Origin: Fusobacterium massiliense
GTDB lineage: Bacteria; Fusobacteriota; Fusobacteriia; Fusobacteriales; Fusobacteriaceae
Assembly: GCF_900095705.1 (NCBI RefSeq)
Contig: NZ_LT608326.1
Location: 310,001 to 374,000, forward strand
Length of the DNA: 64,000 nt
Reading direction: 5' to 3'
Shown: positions 44,720 through 54,352 of the stretch, one piece after another
Layout: every line of letters begins with the position of its first letter
Numbering within the stretch: the first letter of the stretch is position 1
Translations under genes and position numbers: made by a program
The notes under the pieces: model-generated
What the model saw: the letters and a program-made list of their open reading frames with translations, nothing else
Database searches by the model: none
What the model was told of the DNA's origin: nothing

Positions 44720-46110
44720 TATTCTTGCACCTCCTTTAATTCTCTAACATCAATAAAATGTCCATAGATTGCAGCCGCCGCCGCCATAGCAGGACTCACA
44801 AGATGAGTTCTTGCACCTTTTCCCTGTCTACCTTCAAAATTTCTATTAGATGTTGAGGCACAATGTTCTTCACTTGGGATTAAATCAGGGTTCATCCCTA
44901 AACAAGTTGAACAACCTGCTTCTCTCCATTCAAAACCAGCCTCTAAGAATATTTTAGCAAAACCTTTTTCTTCTGCTTGTTTTTTGACCATTTGAGAACC
45001 TGGAACTATAACAGCTTTTATATTAGGATGAACTTTTTTTCCTTTAATAATTTTAGCTACAACCTCTAAGTCACTCAATCTCCCATTAGTACAAGAACCA
45101 ATGAAAACATGTTTCAAATTTATATTTTTAGGGGAATCTCCAGGAGTTAAGTCCATATATTTATATGCTTTTTCATAGTTTAAGTCTTTTACTTCTGGGA
45201 AGTTATCAGTTATATTTATTCCCATTTCAGGGTTTGTTCCCCAAGTAACTTGTGGAACAAGATTTGAAACATCTAATTTAATATATTTATCAAAAGCAGA
45301 TACATCATCAGTATATAACTCTTTCCATTCATTTATTTTCTTTTCTAAGTCTTTATCCTTAGGAGAAAATTCTCTATTTTTAATATATTCAAAAGTGATT
45401 TCATCAGGAGCAATAATTCCAGATTTACCTCCAGCTTCAATAGCCATATTACAAATAGTCATTCTTTCTTCCATAGATAAATTTTTTATAGTATCTCCAA
45501 AAAATTCGAAAGCATAACCATTTCCCAAACCGATTCCATAAGTCTTTATTAAATGTAAGATTATGTCTTTAGCATAAACACCTTTTTGTAATTTTCCTGT
45601 AATTTCAATTCCCATAGTCTTAGGTTTCTTTTGCCATAATGTTTGAGTTGCTAAAACATGTTCCACTTCACTTGTACCTATTCCAAAAGCTATTGCTCCA
45701 AAAGCTCCATGAGTTGCAGTATGGCTATCTCCGCATACAACAGTTTTTCCTGGAAGAGTAAGTCCTAGCTCTGGTCCTACCATATGTACTATTCCATTTC
45801 TTTCATTGAACATGTCAGCAAGTTCAATTCCAAATTCTTCACAATTCTTTTTTAAAGCATCAAGTTGTGCTTTTGAAGTCTCATCAACAATGTTATATCT
45901 ATCTTCCATAATAGTAGGAGTATTATGATCCATAGTTCCAAAAGTTAAGTCAGGTCTTCTAACTTTACGCTCTGCAATTCTCAGTCCAGAAAAAGCTTGT
46001 GGAGAAGTAACTTCATGGATTAAATGTAAATCTATATATAGAAGTTGTGCCTCACCTTCATTTCCTGTAATAACATGCTTTTCCCATACTTTGTCAAATA
46101 AAGTTTTCAT
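44719..46110 (-). CDS. leuC: 3-isopropylmalate dehydratase large subunit
   Basis: This 463-residue aconitase-family subunit begins [14 protein letters not shown]. That ATG at 46110 follows AAGGAG and is the family-standard start; an ATG 39 bases upstream lies inside leuA. Cluster cysteines are in [12 protein letters not shown] and [11 protein letters not shown], as needed for the 4Fe-4S centre. It lies ten bases after leuA. Confidence 0.97.
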   Translation of the reverse strand: MKTLFDKVWEKHVITGNEGEAQLLYIDLHLIHEVTSPQAFSGLRIAERKVRRPDLTFGTMDHNTPTIMEDRYNIVDETSKAQLDALKKNCEEFGIELADMFNERNGIVHMVGPELGLTLPGKTVVCGDSHTATHGAFGAIAFGIGTSEVEHVLATQTLWQKKPKTMGIEITGKLQKGVYAKDIILHLIKTYGIGLGNGYAFEFFGDTIKNLSMEERMTICNMAIEAGGKSGIIAPDEITFEYIKNREFSPKDKDLEKKINEWKELYTDDVSAFDKYIKLDVSNLVPQVTWGTNPEMGINITDNFPEVKDLNYEKAYKYMDLTPGDSPKNINLKHVFIGSCTNGRLSDLEVVAKIIKGKKVHPNIKAVIVPGSQMVKKQAEEKGFAKIFLEAGFEWREAGCSTCLGMNPDLIPSEEHCASTSNRNFEGRQGKGARTHLVSPAMAAAAAIYGHFIDVRELKEVQE

Positions 46111-46120
46111 ACAAGTCTCC

Positions 46121-47629
46121 TTAATCTTGATAAAGTCTATTAAGTGCATTTATATAGGCTTTTATACTAGCTTCAACTATATCTGTACTTTGTGCTCTAC
46201 CAATGTATCTTTTCCCATTCTTTTCAATTATAACAACAACCTGTGCCTGTGCATCAGTGTCACCTGTTATTGATTCAAGTTTATATTCTTCTAAAACAAA
46301 ATTATCATTTAAAATTCTATTGATTGCCTTATAAGAGGCATCAACTGGTCCACTACCATAAGAAGCTGAAACTTCTTTTTCTCCATCTAGTAGAATATTT
46401 ATTTCTGCCTTAGTTTTAGAATCTTTTCTGCTTATTTCAAATTGTTCAAGAGAAAGTCTACCTTTTACAATTTCTGCTGCATCTCCACTTACTAAGGAAA
46501 TAATATCATCATCTAAGACATATTTTTTTCTATCAGCTAAATTTTTAAATTCTGCAAAAAGTTGTTCTATCTTTTTATCATCAAAACCACTTAAACCAAG
46601 ATTATTTAATTTATCAATAAAAGCGTGTTTTCCTGACAATTTTCCAAGTACAAGGCTATCAACATTTCTACCCACTGTTTCAGGTTTCATAATTTCATAA
46701 GTTTCTGGATTAGCCAGTACTCCATGTTGATGTATACCAGATTCATGAGAAAAGGCATTAGCTCCAACAATAGCCTTATTTGGTTGAGTTGTAACCCCTG
46801 TTAATAGACTAACTAATTTACTTGCTGGATAGATTTGTTTTGTATCTATATTTGTTGTATATTCCTCAAATAAGTCTTTTCTAGTTTTCAAAATCATAAC
46901 AACTTCTTCAAGAGAAGTATTTCCAGCTCTTTCTCCTATTCCATTGATAGTACATTCTATTTGAGTTGCTCCGGCCTCAATAGCTGCTATTGAGTTTGCA
47001 ACTGCAAGTCCTAAGTCATTGTGACAATGTACAGAAATATCAATATTTTCAATACCTTTAATATTATCTTTTAAATATTTAATAGTTTCAAACATTTCAT
47101 TAGGAGTTCTATATCCAACAGTATCTGGAATATTTATAGTTGTAGCTCCTGCTTTTATCGCGGTTTCATATACTTCCACAAGATATTCTTTTTCTGTTCT
47201 CATTGCATCTTCTGCTGAAAACTCTATATCTTCTACAAAAGATTTTGCATATCTGACCATTTCATCAACTGATTTTAAAATTTCTTCTTTAGACATCTTT
47301 AACTTAAATTCTCTATGTACAGGAGAAGTAGCTATAAATGTATGTATTCTAGGTTTAGCAGCTTTTTTAATAGCTTCAGCTGCAACTTCAATATCACTTT
47401 TAACTGCCCTTGCTAAACTGGTAACAGTTGAATTTTTAATATTTTCTGCTATTAATTGAATAGCACTAAAATCTCCAGGTGAGGCAGCAGCAAAACCTGC
47501 TTCTATAATGTCAACTCCTAAGGATTCTAATTGTTTTGCAATTCTCAATTTTTCTTTGGCATTAAGATTAACTCTAGGTGTTTGTTCACCATCTCTTAAT
47601 GTAGTATCAAAAATTTTTATATGTTTCAT
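46121..47629 (-). CDS. leuA: 2-isopropylmalate synthase
   Basis: This 502-residue enzyme has the catalytic barrel start [16 protein letters not shown] (residues 7-22), [13 protein letters not shown] near 201 and the C-terminal regulatory domain (about 390-502), where leucine normally gives feedback inhibition. It condenses acetyl-CoA with 2-oxoisovalerate. It follows ilvN by 19 bases. Confidence 0.96.
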   Translation of the reverse strand: MKHIKIFDTTLRDGEQTPRVNLNAKEKLRIAKQLESLGVDIIEAGFAAASPGDFSAIQLIAENIKNSTVTSLARAVKSDIEVAAEAIKKAAKPRIHTFIATSPVHREFKLKMSKEEILKSVDEMVRYAKSFVEDIEFSAEDAMRTEKEYLVEVYETAIKAGATTINIPDTVGYRTPNEMFETIKYLKDNIKGIENIDISVHCHNDLGLAVANSIAAIEAGATQIECTINGIGERAGNTSLEEVVMILKTRKDLFEEYTTNIDTKQIYPASKLVSLLTGVTTQPNKAIVGANAFSHESGIHQHGVLANPETYEIMKPETVGRNVDSLVLGKLSGKHAFIDKLNNLGLSGFDDKKIEQLFAEFKNLADRKKYVLDDDIISLVSGDAAEIVKGRLSLEQFEISRKDSKTKAEINILLDGEKEVSASYGSGPVDASYKAINRILNDNFVLEEYKLESITGDTDAQAQVVVIIEKNGKRYIGRAQSTDIVEASIKAYINALNRLYQD

Positions 47630-47648
47630 AACCTCACCTCAATAATCC

Positions 47649-48137
47649 TTACATTTTTTCTCCACGGCTCATAGCAAGGATACCTGTCTTTGCCATTTCT
47701 AAAACGCCATAATTTTCCATCATATTAACAAAACCTCTTAACTTTTCTATATCTCCTGTCAGTTCTATAACAACTGACTTTGGAGAAACATCAAGGATGT
47801 TCCCACGATATATATTAGCAATTTGTACAATTTGAGATCTTGTTTTTTCATCAGCTTTTACTTTTAAAAGCATAAGTTCTCTCTTTATAACATCTTTTTC
47901 AGGGAATATCTTAACTTTAACAACATCTATAATCTTATAAACTTGTTTTTGAATTTGATCCAGAGATTCTTTATCCCCATCAACTGTAAGAGTAAGTCTT
48001 GCATACCCCTCTTTATTTGTAACACCAGCAGACATCTTTTTAACAAAATATCCTCTTCTGTTGAAAAGAGACATTATTCTTGCAACAATTCCATTGGTAT
48101 TTTTAGTAATTATTAAAATATGATGTTCTTTATTCAT
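47649..48137 (-). CDS. ilvN: acetolactate synthase small (regulatory) subunit
   Basis: This 162-residue protein has an N-terminal ACT domain (about residues 4-78, with NTNGIVARIMSLFNRRGY) and the C-terminal half of the IlvH family. It confers valine feedback on IlvB. It overlaps the end of ilvB by eight bases, which supports coupled synthesis of the two subunits. Confidence 0.95.
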   Translation of the reverse strand: MNKEHHILIITKNTNGIVARIMSLFNRRGYFVKKMSAGVTNKEGYARLTLTVDGDKESLDQIQKQVYKIIDVVKVKIFPEKDVIKRELMLLKVKADEKTRSQIVQIANIYRGNILDVSPKSVVIELTGDIEKLRGFVNMMENYGVLEMAKTGILAMSRGEKM

Positions 48138-49848
48138 TTTCTAAAACACCTCTTTTTCCAACTATTTGAGTGACATCTTTTCCAGCAGGTATCATTGGAT
48201 AAACATTCTCTTCTTTTTCAATAATGCATTCAACTAAAACTGGTTCATTAGATTCTAAAATTTTCTTTAAATTCTTTTTTAAATCTTTGCTATTTTTAAG
48301 TTGAACAGATTTTATTCCATAAGCTTCTCCAATTTTTATAAAATCTGGGTTATAACTCAAATCTACTGACGAATATCTTCTGCTATGGAATAATTCTTGC
48401 CACTGTCTAACCATACCAAGATAAGAATTATTAAAAATGAATACTTTTACTGGTAAATTATATTGTTTCATTAACATTAACTCTTGGAAAGTCATTTGGA
48501 AACCACCATCTCCAATAATAGAGATAACTTTTTTATCTGGGTTAGCTACTTGAGCACCGATAGCAGCTGGTAGACCAAAGCCCATTGTCCCAGCTCCACC
48601 AGATGTAATTATTGAATGTGGATTTTCATAAGTTAAATATTGAGCTGACCACATTTGATGTTGACCAACATCAGTTGAAATTATAGCATTTCCTTTTGTA
48701 ATTTTATCAATTTCAGATAGAACTTCTTGAGCTAGAAGAATATCTTCATTCTTTTTCTTAAAAATTAAAGAGTATTCTTTTTTCCACTCTTTAATTTGAT
48801 TTATCCATTCTGTATGATTTAATTTTGGGACTTGGACTAATAAGTCATTTAAAACATTTTTAAGATCTCCAACTATTGGAACATCTATTAATTTATTTTT
48901 TCCTATTTCAGCTGGATCTATATCTATGTGTATAATTTTTGCATTTGGAATAAACTTTTCAGGATTTCCAGTAACTCTATCATCAAATCTCATTCCAGCT
49001 GCAATTATTAAATCAGCTTCAGCTGCACTGTAGTTAGCATAAGTTGTTCCATGCATTCCTATCATACCTAAAGATAAATCATGACTACCAGGTAAAGAGC
49101 CTAAACCTAAAAGTGTCATAGCAACTGGAATATTTGTTTTTTCAATAAACTCTTTTAATTCCTCTGTTGCATTAGCTTTTATAATTCCAGCTCCAGCAAT
49201 AATTAAAGGTCTTTTTGCTTCTTTTATCATTTTAGTAGCTGTTTTTATTTGTCCTTTATGACCTTCGTAGACAGGATTATATCCTTCAAGATGAAAAGCC
49301 TTATCATATAATTTTTTAAAATCCTCATAAGGAATCTCTTGTAGTTGTATATCTCTAGGAATATCTACAAGAACTGGTCCAGGTCTACCTGTTGTAGCAA
49401 TGTAGTATGCTTCTTTTAGTATTCTAGGTAAATCCTTAATGTCTTGAACTAAATAATTTGTTTTAGTTATAGGAACTGTAATACCAACTATATCTGACTC
49501 CTGAAATGCATCTTTTCCAAGAAGAGTACTACTAACTTGTCCTGTTATAGCAAGTAAGGGAATAGAGTCCATATGGGCTGTCATAATTCCTGTGACTAAA
49601 TTTGTAGCTCCTGGTCCAGAAGTAGCTAGACATACTCCTATTTTTCCAGATGAACGGGCATATCCGTCAGCCTCATGAACTGCTCCTTGTTCATGCCTTG
49701 CAAAATAATGGTTAATATCTTTAAAGCTATATAGTTCATCATATATAGGAATAACTGCTCCACCTGGATAGCCAAATATATCTTTTATTCCAAGCTTTGC
49801 TAGACATTCTAATAAAATTCTAGCACCTTTTATCATTTTATCAGCCAT
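48130..49848 (-). CDS. ilvB: acetolactate synthase large (catalytic) subunit
   Basis: This 572-residue thiamine diphosphate enzyme has the N-terminal GYPGGAVIPIYDEL and ARHEQGAVHEADGYAR segment with the catalytic glutamate, and the ThDP-binding GDGGFQMTFQELMLMKQYN segment near 445. The start at 49848 (MADKMIKGARIL) is chosen because AAGGAG lies just before it. It makes acetolactate or acetohydroxybutyrate. Confidence 0.97.
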   Translation of the reverse strand: MADKMIKGARILLECLAKLGIKDIFGYPGGAVIPIYDELYSFKDINHYFARHEQGAVHEADGYARSSGKIGVCLATSGPGATNLVTGIMTAHMDSIPLLAITGQVSSTLLGKDAFQESDIVGITVPITKTNYLVQDIKDLPRILKEAYYIATTGRPGPVLVDIPRDIQLQEIPYEDFKKLYDKAFHLEGYNPVYEGHKGQIKTATKMIKEAKRPLIIAGAGIIKANATEELKEFIEKTNIPVAMTLLGLGSLPGSHDLSLGMIGMHGTTYANYSAAEADLIIAAGMRFDDRVTGNPEKFIPNAKIIHIDIDPAEIGKNKLIDVPIVGDLKNVLNDLLVQVPKLNHTEWINQIKEWKKEYSLIFKKKNEDILLAQEVLSEIDKITKGNAIISTDVGQHQMWSAQYLTYENPHSIITSGGAGTMGFGLPAAIGAQVANPDKKVISIIGDGGFQMTFQELMLMKQYNLPVKVFIFNNSYLGMVRQWQELFHSRRYSSVDLSYNPDFIKIGEAYGIKSVQLKNSKDLKKNLKKILESNEPVLVECIIEKEENVYPMIPAGKDVTQIVGKRGVLENE

Positions 49849-49868
49849 AACAAACTCCTTCATTTTTT

Positions 49869-51080
49869 TTAATATTCAGAATTTAATCTCACAATTTCAT
49901 AGCCGTTGCTTTTAAATTCTTCAGTAATTTTCTTAATATGTTCTTCTCCATTTGTTTCAACAGTAACTTGTAATTCAACATCTTTAAATCTTGTTAAGTT
50001 TTTAAATTGGTTATGTTCAAGTTTGATAACATTAGCATTTTGTTTTGCTAAAAGTTCAGAAACTTTTAAAAGTTCTCCAGGTTTATCGTTTAGTTGAACA
50101 GAGAAAGTAAAGATTCTTCCTCTCATAACAAGACCTTTATTTATCATAGAAGAGATAGTTAAAACATCTATGTTCCCTCCACTTAGAACAGAAACAATCT
50201 TTTTATTAGTAACATCTAATTTCTTAACAGCTGCAACGGATAAAATTCCAGAGTTTTCAGCTATAATTTTATGTTTTTCAACTAATAGTAGAAATGCTTC
50301 CATTAATTCATAATCAGAAACTGTAACGATTTCATCAACATATTTTTTTATATATTCAAAATTTATATTTCCTATTTTTTTAACAGCTGTACCATCGGCT
50401 ATTGTATTTGCTTCTGCAAGTTCAATAACTTCTCCTTTTTTAATAGCTGCCAATGCACTTGCAGCACCTTCTGGCTCAACACCTATAACTTTGATTGATG
50501 GATTTTTTAACTTCGCAGCACAAGCTATTCCTGAGACTAATCCTCCACCACCAAGAGGTACAAGAATAATATCAGTATCTGGTAATTCGTCTAAAATTTC
50601 AAGAGCAATAGTTCCTTGACCTTCTAAGACATCTTCATCATCAAAAGGATGTACAAAAACATAACCTTCTTTTTCTTGAAGTTCTTTTGCATATTTAAAG
50701 GCATCGTCATAAACTTCCCCATGCAATATAACTTCTGCTCCATATTGTCTAGTTGCTTCAACTTTTATTAGTGGAGTATGCTTTGGCATAACTATAACAG
50801 CTTTTATACCTAATTTTTTGGCAGCATAGGCAACTCCTTGAGCATGATTTCCTGCAGATGAAGCTATAACTCCTTTACTTTTTTCTTCTTCAGATAACTT
50901 AGAAATTTTATTATATGCTCCTCTTATCTTAAAAGAACCAGTTTTTTGTAAATTTTCAGGCTTTATGTATATTTGATTTCCAGATTCTGTTGAAAATACT
51001 GGACTTTGAATTAGTTTCGTAGGAACGGTAACCGTTGATAATCTTTCTCTTGCTTCTATAAAATTATATAACTTGTGCAT
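49869..51080 (-). CDS. ilvA: threonine ammonia-lyase with ACT domain
   Basis: This 403-residue PLP enzyme has the lysine motif GSFKIRGAYNK (residues 47-57), SSAGNHAQGVAYAA near 84 and the phosphate-binding GGGGLVSGIA near 187. An ACT domain occupies about residues 328-403. It makes 2-oxobutyrate for isoleucine. Operon position favours a biosynthetic role, although the length matches the single-ACT form found in both biosynthetic and catabolic enzymes. The start has no ribosome site at normal spacing; GGAGG is 37 bases upstream behind a hairpin. Confidence 0.94.
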   Translation of the reverse strand: MHKLYNFIEARERLSTVTVPTKLIQSPVFSTESGNQIYIKPENLQKTGSFKIRGAYNKISKLSEEEKSKGVIASSAGNHAQGVAYAAKKLGIKAVIVMPKHTPLIKVEATRQYGAEVILHGEVYDDAFKYAKELQEKEGYVFVHPFDDEDVLEGQGTIALEILDELPDTDIILVPLGGGGLVSGIACAAKLKNPSIKVIGVEPEGAASALAAIKKGEVIELAEANTIADGTAVKKIGNINFEYIKKYVDEIVTVSDYELMEAFLLLVEKHKIIAENSGILSVAAVKKLDVTNKKIVSVLSGGNIDVLTISSMINKGLVMRGRIFTFSVQLNDKPGELLKVSELLAKQNANVIKLEHNQFKNLTRFKDVELQVTVETNGEEHIKKITEEFKSNGYEIVRLNSEY

Positions 51081-51092
51081 TTTTTATTTTTA

Positions 51093-51122
51093 GAAATTTT
51101 TATTTAAAAATTTCTTTCCTCC
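51093..51122 (-). promoter_or_regulatory. hairpin between ribosome site and ilvA start codon
   Basis: GGAGG (51118-51122) lies 37 bases from the ilvA ATG. Between them GAAATTTTT and AAAAATTTC (51093-51114) form a perfect 9-bp A/T stem with a four-base loop. If folded, the site-to-start distance would be about 15 bases. An in-frame stop just before the ATG rules out an upstream start. Confidence 0.55.
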
Positions 51123-51156
51123 TCTCAATATTAATAAGTCAATAGTAGTTAAAATT

Positions 51157-52818
51157 TTATTCTTCGTAAATTGCTCCAGCGGCAGCAGATGAAACATGAG
51201 CTGCATATCTTTTTAAATATCCTTTTGCTCCAGATTCATAAGGTTTTAAATTAGCTTTTCTTCTAGAGATTTCTTCATCAGAAAGTTTTACATTTAATTT
51301 TCTATTAGGGATATCTATCTCAATGATATCTCCATCTTGAACTATAGCAATAGTTCCACCGGCAGCAGCTTCAGGAGACACATGCCCTATTGAAGCACCC
51401 CTAGTTGCTCCAGAAAATCTACCATCTGTGATAAGAGCAACATCTTTTCCAAGACCCATTCCAGCAATAGTTGCTGTTGGAGCAAGCATTTCTCTCATAC
51501 CAGGTCCACCCTTAGGCCCTTCATATCTGATTACAACAACATCTCCGGCAACAATTTTTCCTTCTCTGATTGCTTTAATACTATCTTCTTCACAATTAAA
51601 TACTTTTGCTGGACCAGAGTGAACTAACATTTCTTTGTCAACAGCTCCTTCTTTAACAACACAACCATCTTCTGCAAGATTTCCTTTTAAAACAGCAATT
51701 CCTCCTGTTGAATAAGCTGGTTTATCCCAAGGTTTTATAACATCATCATCGTTTATATAAGCATCTTTAACAAGTTCTTCTTGTGTTCTTAGTGCAACAG
51801 TCTTTTGTTCACCATGAAGTCTACCGTTTTCATAAAGTCTTTTCATAACTCCAGTAACTCCACCAGCTCTATATAAATCTTCTATGAAATATTCTCCAGA
51901 TGGAGATAATTTACAAAGTTGAGGAGTTTTCTTTGCAATATCATTGAAGTCATCTAATGTTAAATTAATTCCTGCTTCGTGAGCAATAGCTGGTAAATGT
52001 AGAGCTGTATTTGATGACCCCCCTAGAGCCATATCCACAGCAACAGCATTTTCAAAAGCTTCTTTAGTTAAAATATCACTTGGTCTTAACTCAGCTTTTA
52101 AAATTTCAAGTATTTGCATACCAGCTTTTTTAGCAAGTCTTAATCTTTCTGAGAAAACAGCAGGTACAGTTCCATTTCCAGGAAGTCCCATACCAAGAGC
52201 TTCAGTTAAGCAGTTCATAGTATTGGCTGTATACATACCAGCACAAGAACCACAAGTAGGACAAGCTAAATCTTCCACACTATTCAATTCTTTTCTAGTT
52301 ATAATTCCTGCTTCATATTGTCCAACAGCTTCAAAAACATTACTTAATCCAACTTTTTTACCTTTATAAACACCGGCAAGCATAGCTCCACCACTTATAA
52401 AGATAGATGGGATATTAAGTCTTGCAGCAGCCATAAGCATACCTGGAACAACTTTATCACAGTTAGGAATAAATACCATAGCATCAAACGGAGTTGCCAT
52501 TGCAACGGCTTCAACAGAGTCTGATATTAATTGTCTAGTTACTAAAGAATATTTCATACCAGTGTGATTCATAGCAAGACCATCACAAATTCCTATTGTG
52601 TTAAATTCCATAGGAACTCCACCAGCATTCCTAATACCATCTTTTACAGCTTGTACAAGTGTTTGTAGATGAACATGCCCTGGAATAACTTCATTAAATG
52701 AATTAGCAATTCCTATTATAGGTCTATTCATTTCTTCAGCTACAAATCCTAAGCCTTTTAATAACGAACGATGAGGGGCTCTTGCAGCTCCATCAGTTAA
52801 ATTACCACTTCTTGACAT
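51157..52818 (-). CDS. ilvD: dihydroxy-acid dehydratase
   Basis: This 553-residue iron-sulfur enzyme has [15 protein letters not shown] near 119 and [18 protein letters not shown] near 190, the expected cluster cysteines, plus the C-terminal [20 protein letters not shown] motif near 465. It forms the 2-oxo acids of valine and isoleucine. It is first in the operon. Its leader contains a decayed repeat (52875-52941) and no recognisable T-box. Confidence 0.97.
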   Translation of the reverse strand: MSRSGNLTDGAARAPHRSLLKGLGFVAEEMNRPIIGIANSFNEVIPGHVHLQTLVQAVKDGIRNAGGVPMEFNTIGICDGLAMNHTGMKYSLVTRQLISDSVEAVAMATPFDAMVFIPNCDKVVPGMLMAAARLNIPSIFISGGAMLAGVYKGKKVGLSNVFEAVGQYEAGIITRKELNSVEDLACPTCGSCAGMYTANTMNCLTEALGMGLPGNGTVPAVFSERLRLAKKAGMQILEILKAELRPSDILTKEAFENAVAVDMALGGSSNTALHLPAIAHEAGINLTLDDFNDIAKKTPQLCKLSPSGEYFIEDLYRAGGVTGVMKRLYENGRLHGEQKTVALRTQEELVKDAYINDDDVIKPWDKPAYSTGGIAVLKGNLAEDGCVVKEGAVDKEMLVHSGPAKVFNCEEDSIKAIREGKIVAGDVVVIRYEGPKGGPGMREMLAPTATIAGMGLGKDVALITDGRFSGATRGASIGHVSPEAAAGGTIAIVQDGDIIEIDIPNRKLNVKLSDEEISRRKANLKPYESGAKGYLKRYAAHVSSAAAGAIYEE

Positions 52819-52874
52819 AATTACACTCTCCTTAATATAGTTAAATTTTTAGATTAAATTATAGATATTACATC

Positions 52875-52941
52875 TGATAGTTATATAAGTTTTAGAAATT
52901 CAATAAACATAAATTTTTAAACTAATATGAACGTCAGAGAC
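52875..52941 (-). repeat. dispersed palindromic repeat, copy 16 (decayed)
   Basis: Aligned with copy 5, this stretch has one single-base deletion and about 18 substitutions, 17 of them C to T or G to A and one transversion. The GTCAGAGAC end and flank TTTTGCTATTTAATTTTATAC are intact. It lies in the ilvD leader. Confidence 0.8.
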
Positions 52942-52976
52942 TATTTTTTGCTATTTAATTTTATACTTTTTTATAT

Positions 52977-53010
52977 AAAAAAGGCGATTAATTTATTAAT
53001 CGCCTTATTA
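52977..53010 (-). terminator. intrinsic terminator of the small membrane peptide gene
   Basis: AAGGCGATTAAT and ATTAATCGCCTT form a perfect 12-bp stem with a two-base loop. On the minus strand it runs into six T residues. Confidence 0.85.
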
Positions 53011-53065
53011 ATTAAATATTATTAATTTTATATTTAAAAAAGTTTTATTTATCTTGAAAATATTA

Positions 53066-53182
53066 TTATGCTGTTACATTTAAGTCAAATTTTCTTAAAA
53101 CTTCTAAGGCTAATTGTTGATTATTTTTTTGTAAGTTAGAAATTATAATAATTATGACTAAAAATAACACGAATAATAACAT
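53066..53182 (-). CDS. 38-residue predicted membrane peptide
   Basis: The peptide starts MLLFVLFLVIIIIISNLQK, one membrane helix, followed by a polar tail ending LEVLRKFDLNVTA. The ATG at 53182 has AAAGGAG eight bases upstream, and the dedicated terminator at 52977-53010 closes the unit. A longer frame reaching 53332 runs into repeat copy 17 and is unlikely to be real. I do not recognise a family. One helix with a short polar tail fits regulatory small membrane proteins and type I toxin peptides equally well. Confidence 0.62.
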   Translation of the reverse strand: MLLFVLFLVIIIIISNLQKNNQQLALEVLRKFDLNVTA

Positions 53183-53256
53183 CAAGCAAACTCCTTTAAA
53201 AATTATTTGATATAGTATATAAAAAAAAATAAAAAAAATAAAATATATATTATATA

Positions 53257-53281
53257 TGATAATTATAGTGATAATTATCGT
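53257..53281. promoter_or_regulatory. palindromic operator-like site upstream of the small peptide
   Basis: GATAATTAT (53258-53266) and GATAATTATC (53270-53279) are spaced by three bases and together read much the same on both strands. GATAAT hexamers at this spacing recall Fur-type boxes. No functional evidence beyond the sequence. Confidence 0.35.
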
Positions 53282-53290
53282 CATATATAA

Positions 53291-53364
53291 GTTTTTTGAC
53301 AGCCGTATGAGTTCTACGAGCTCAATGAACACAGGCTCTTCGAACTAATACGGACGTCAGAGAC
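53291..53364 (-). repeat. dispersed palindromic repeat, copy 17
   Basis: A full-length reverse copy with outer stem weakened to GTTTTT opposite AGAGAC (G-T wobbles). The reversed flank with TATACTTTCC is intact. It lies between the NUDIX gene stop and the small peptide gene. Confidence 0.88.
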
Positions 53365-53428
53365 TAATTTTCATTATTTGATTTTATACTTTCCTACAGA
53401 ATAAAAAAGATATATTTTTAAAATTTAT

Positions 53429-54187
53429 CTAAAACATATTAATTACAGGTACTTCATAAGGGTGATTTTTCTTTATAATATAGTATGCTAAGTCAGTAAA
53501 ATCTTTTTTTACTCTGAATTTCATTAGTTTTTCTTTTTCAACACTTTCTTTTCCTACTTCCCCATTAAATGGTTTAGCACCATCAAGAGTAGTCCAGTGT
53601 CCTTCAACATCAATAAGAGCATAGACATCAGAGTAATTTCCTTCTTTCAATAAATCATATCTTGATAAAGCTTTGACAATGTCTTTTACATAATTTTCTG
53701 GGATAAAAACTTCAAAGTTAATAAAATCATTTTCTTTAAATTCCAGTTTAGATGAAATTAGGTTATCATTTTCATAATCAAGAGTTAAATAAAAAAATGA
53801 TCTATCTTTATTTAATAAATCCAAGAATATTTTATCTCCTTCCCAAAGATTAAGATTAAATATTTGAGATTTCTCTATCCACTTTAAATCTCCCTCAGAA
53901 CATTCTTGGATTTCTCCAATGAAATTTTTGGAAGTGTAAAGATACATATATAAAGGCTCATCTTGATTATAGTTAAAAATTACTATACCCCTATGATTAT
54001 AATCTATCAAGTCTAAACCTGTTTCTTCTTTTACTTCTCTAAGTAAACATTGTTCAGGAGTTTCATTTTTTTCTAATTTTCCTCCTACTCCTAGCCATTT
54101 GTTTTTGTTTATATCATTTTCTTTTTTTGTTCTATGTAACATAAGATATTTATTATTTTTTTCTAAATAACATAAAGTTGTAATCAT
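53429..54187 (-). CDS. NUDIX hydrolase fused to a YqfO/NIF3-like C-terminal domain
   Basis: This 252-residue protein has an N-terminal NUDIX domain (about 1-140) with the box GGKLEKNETPEQCLLREV plus KEETG at residues 35-57, all key glutamates present. The N-terminal form resembles 8-oxo-dGTP diphosphatases. Residues 150-252 form a second domain with FEVFIPENYVKDIVKAL, GNYSDV, LDGAKPFNGEVG and a NHPYEVPVI ending, which matches the roughly 100-residue CutA-like insert domain of YqfO/NIF3 proteins. Fusion of the two is unusual. It is monocistronic. Confidence 0.82.
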   Translation of the reverse strand: MITTLCYLEKNNKYLMLHRTKKENDINKNKWLGVGGKLEKNETPEQCLLREVKEETGLDLIDYNHRGIVIFNYNQDEPLYMYLYTSKNFIGEIQECSEGDLKWIEKSQIFNLNLWEGDKIFLDLLNKDRSFFYLTLDYENDNLISSKLEFKENDFINFEVFIPENYVKDIVKALSRYDLLKEGNYSDVYALIDVEGHWTTLDGAKPFNGEVGKESVEKEKLMKFRVKKDFTDLAYYIIKKNHPYEVPVINMF

Positions 54188-54352
54188 TGTTTTTACCTCA
54201 TTCGATTTAAAATTTTATAATAGACATAGTATTATATCATAAATTACAGTTGGAATTTAAAATTTTAAGAAATAGATGAAAATAAAATAATAATTTAAAA
54301 GTTAATTTTTTTGTGTTAAAATTAAAGAGAATAACATGAGGAGGTCATTAAT

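Noticed and set aside
52819-52976. T-box or leucine attenuator before ilvD
   Set aside because: The leader has no T-box consensus, no specifier-loop structure and no run of Leu/Ile/Val codons; it is largely the decayed repeat.
53183-53332. N-terminal extension of the small membrane peptide to 88 residues
   Set aside because: The extension lacks a ribosome site, is low-complexity A/T sequence and runs into repeat copy 17. The internal ATG at 53182 has a good site.
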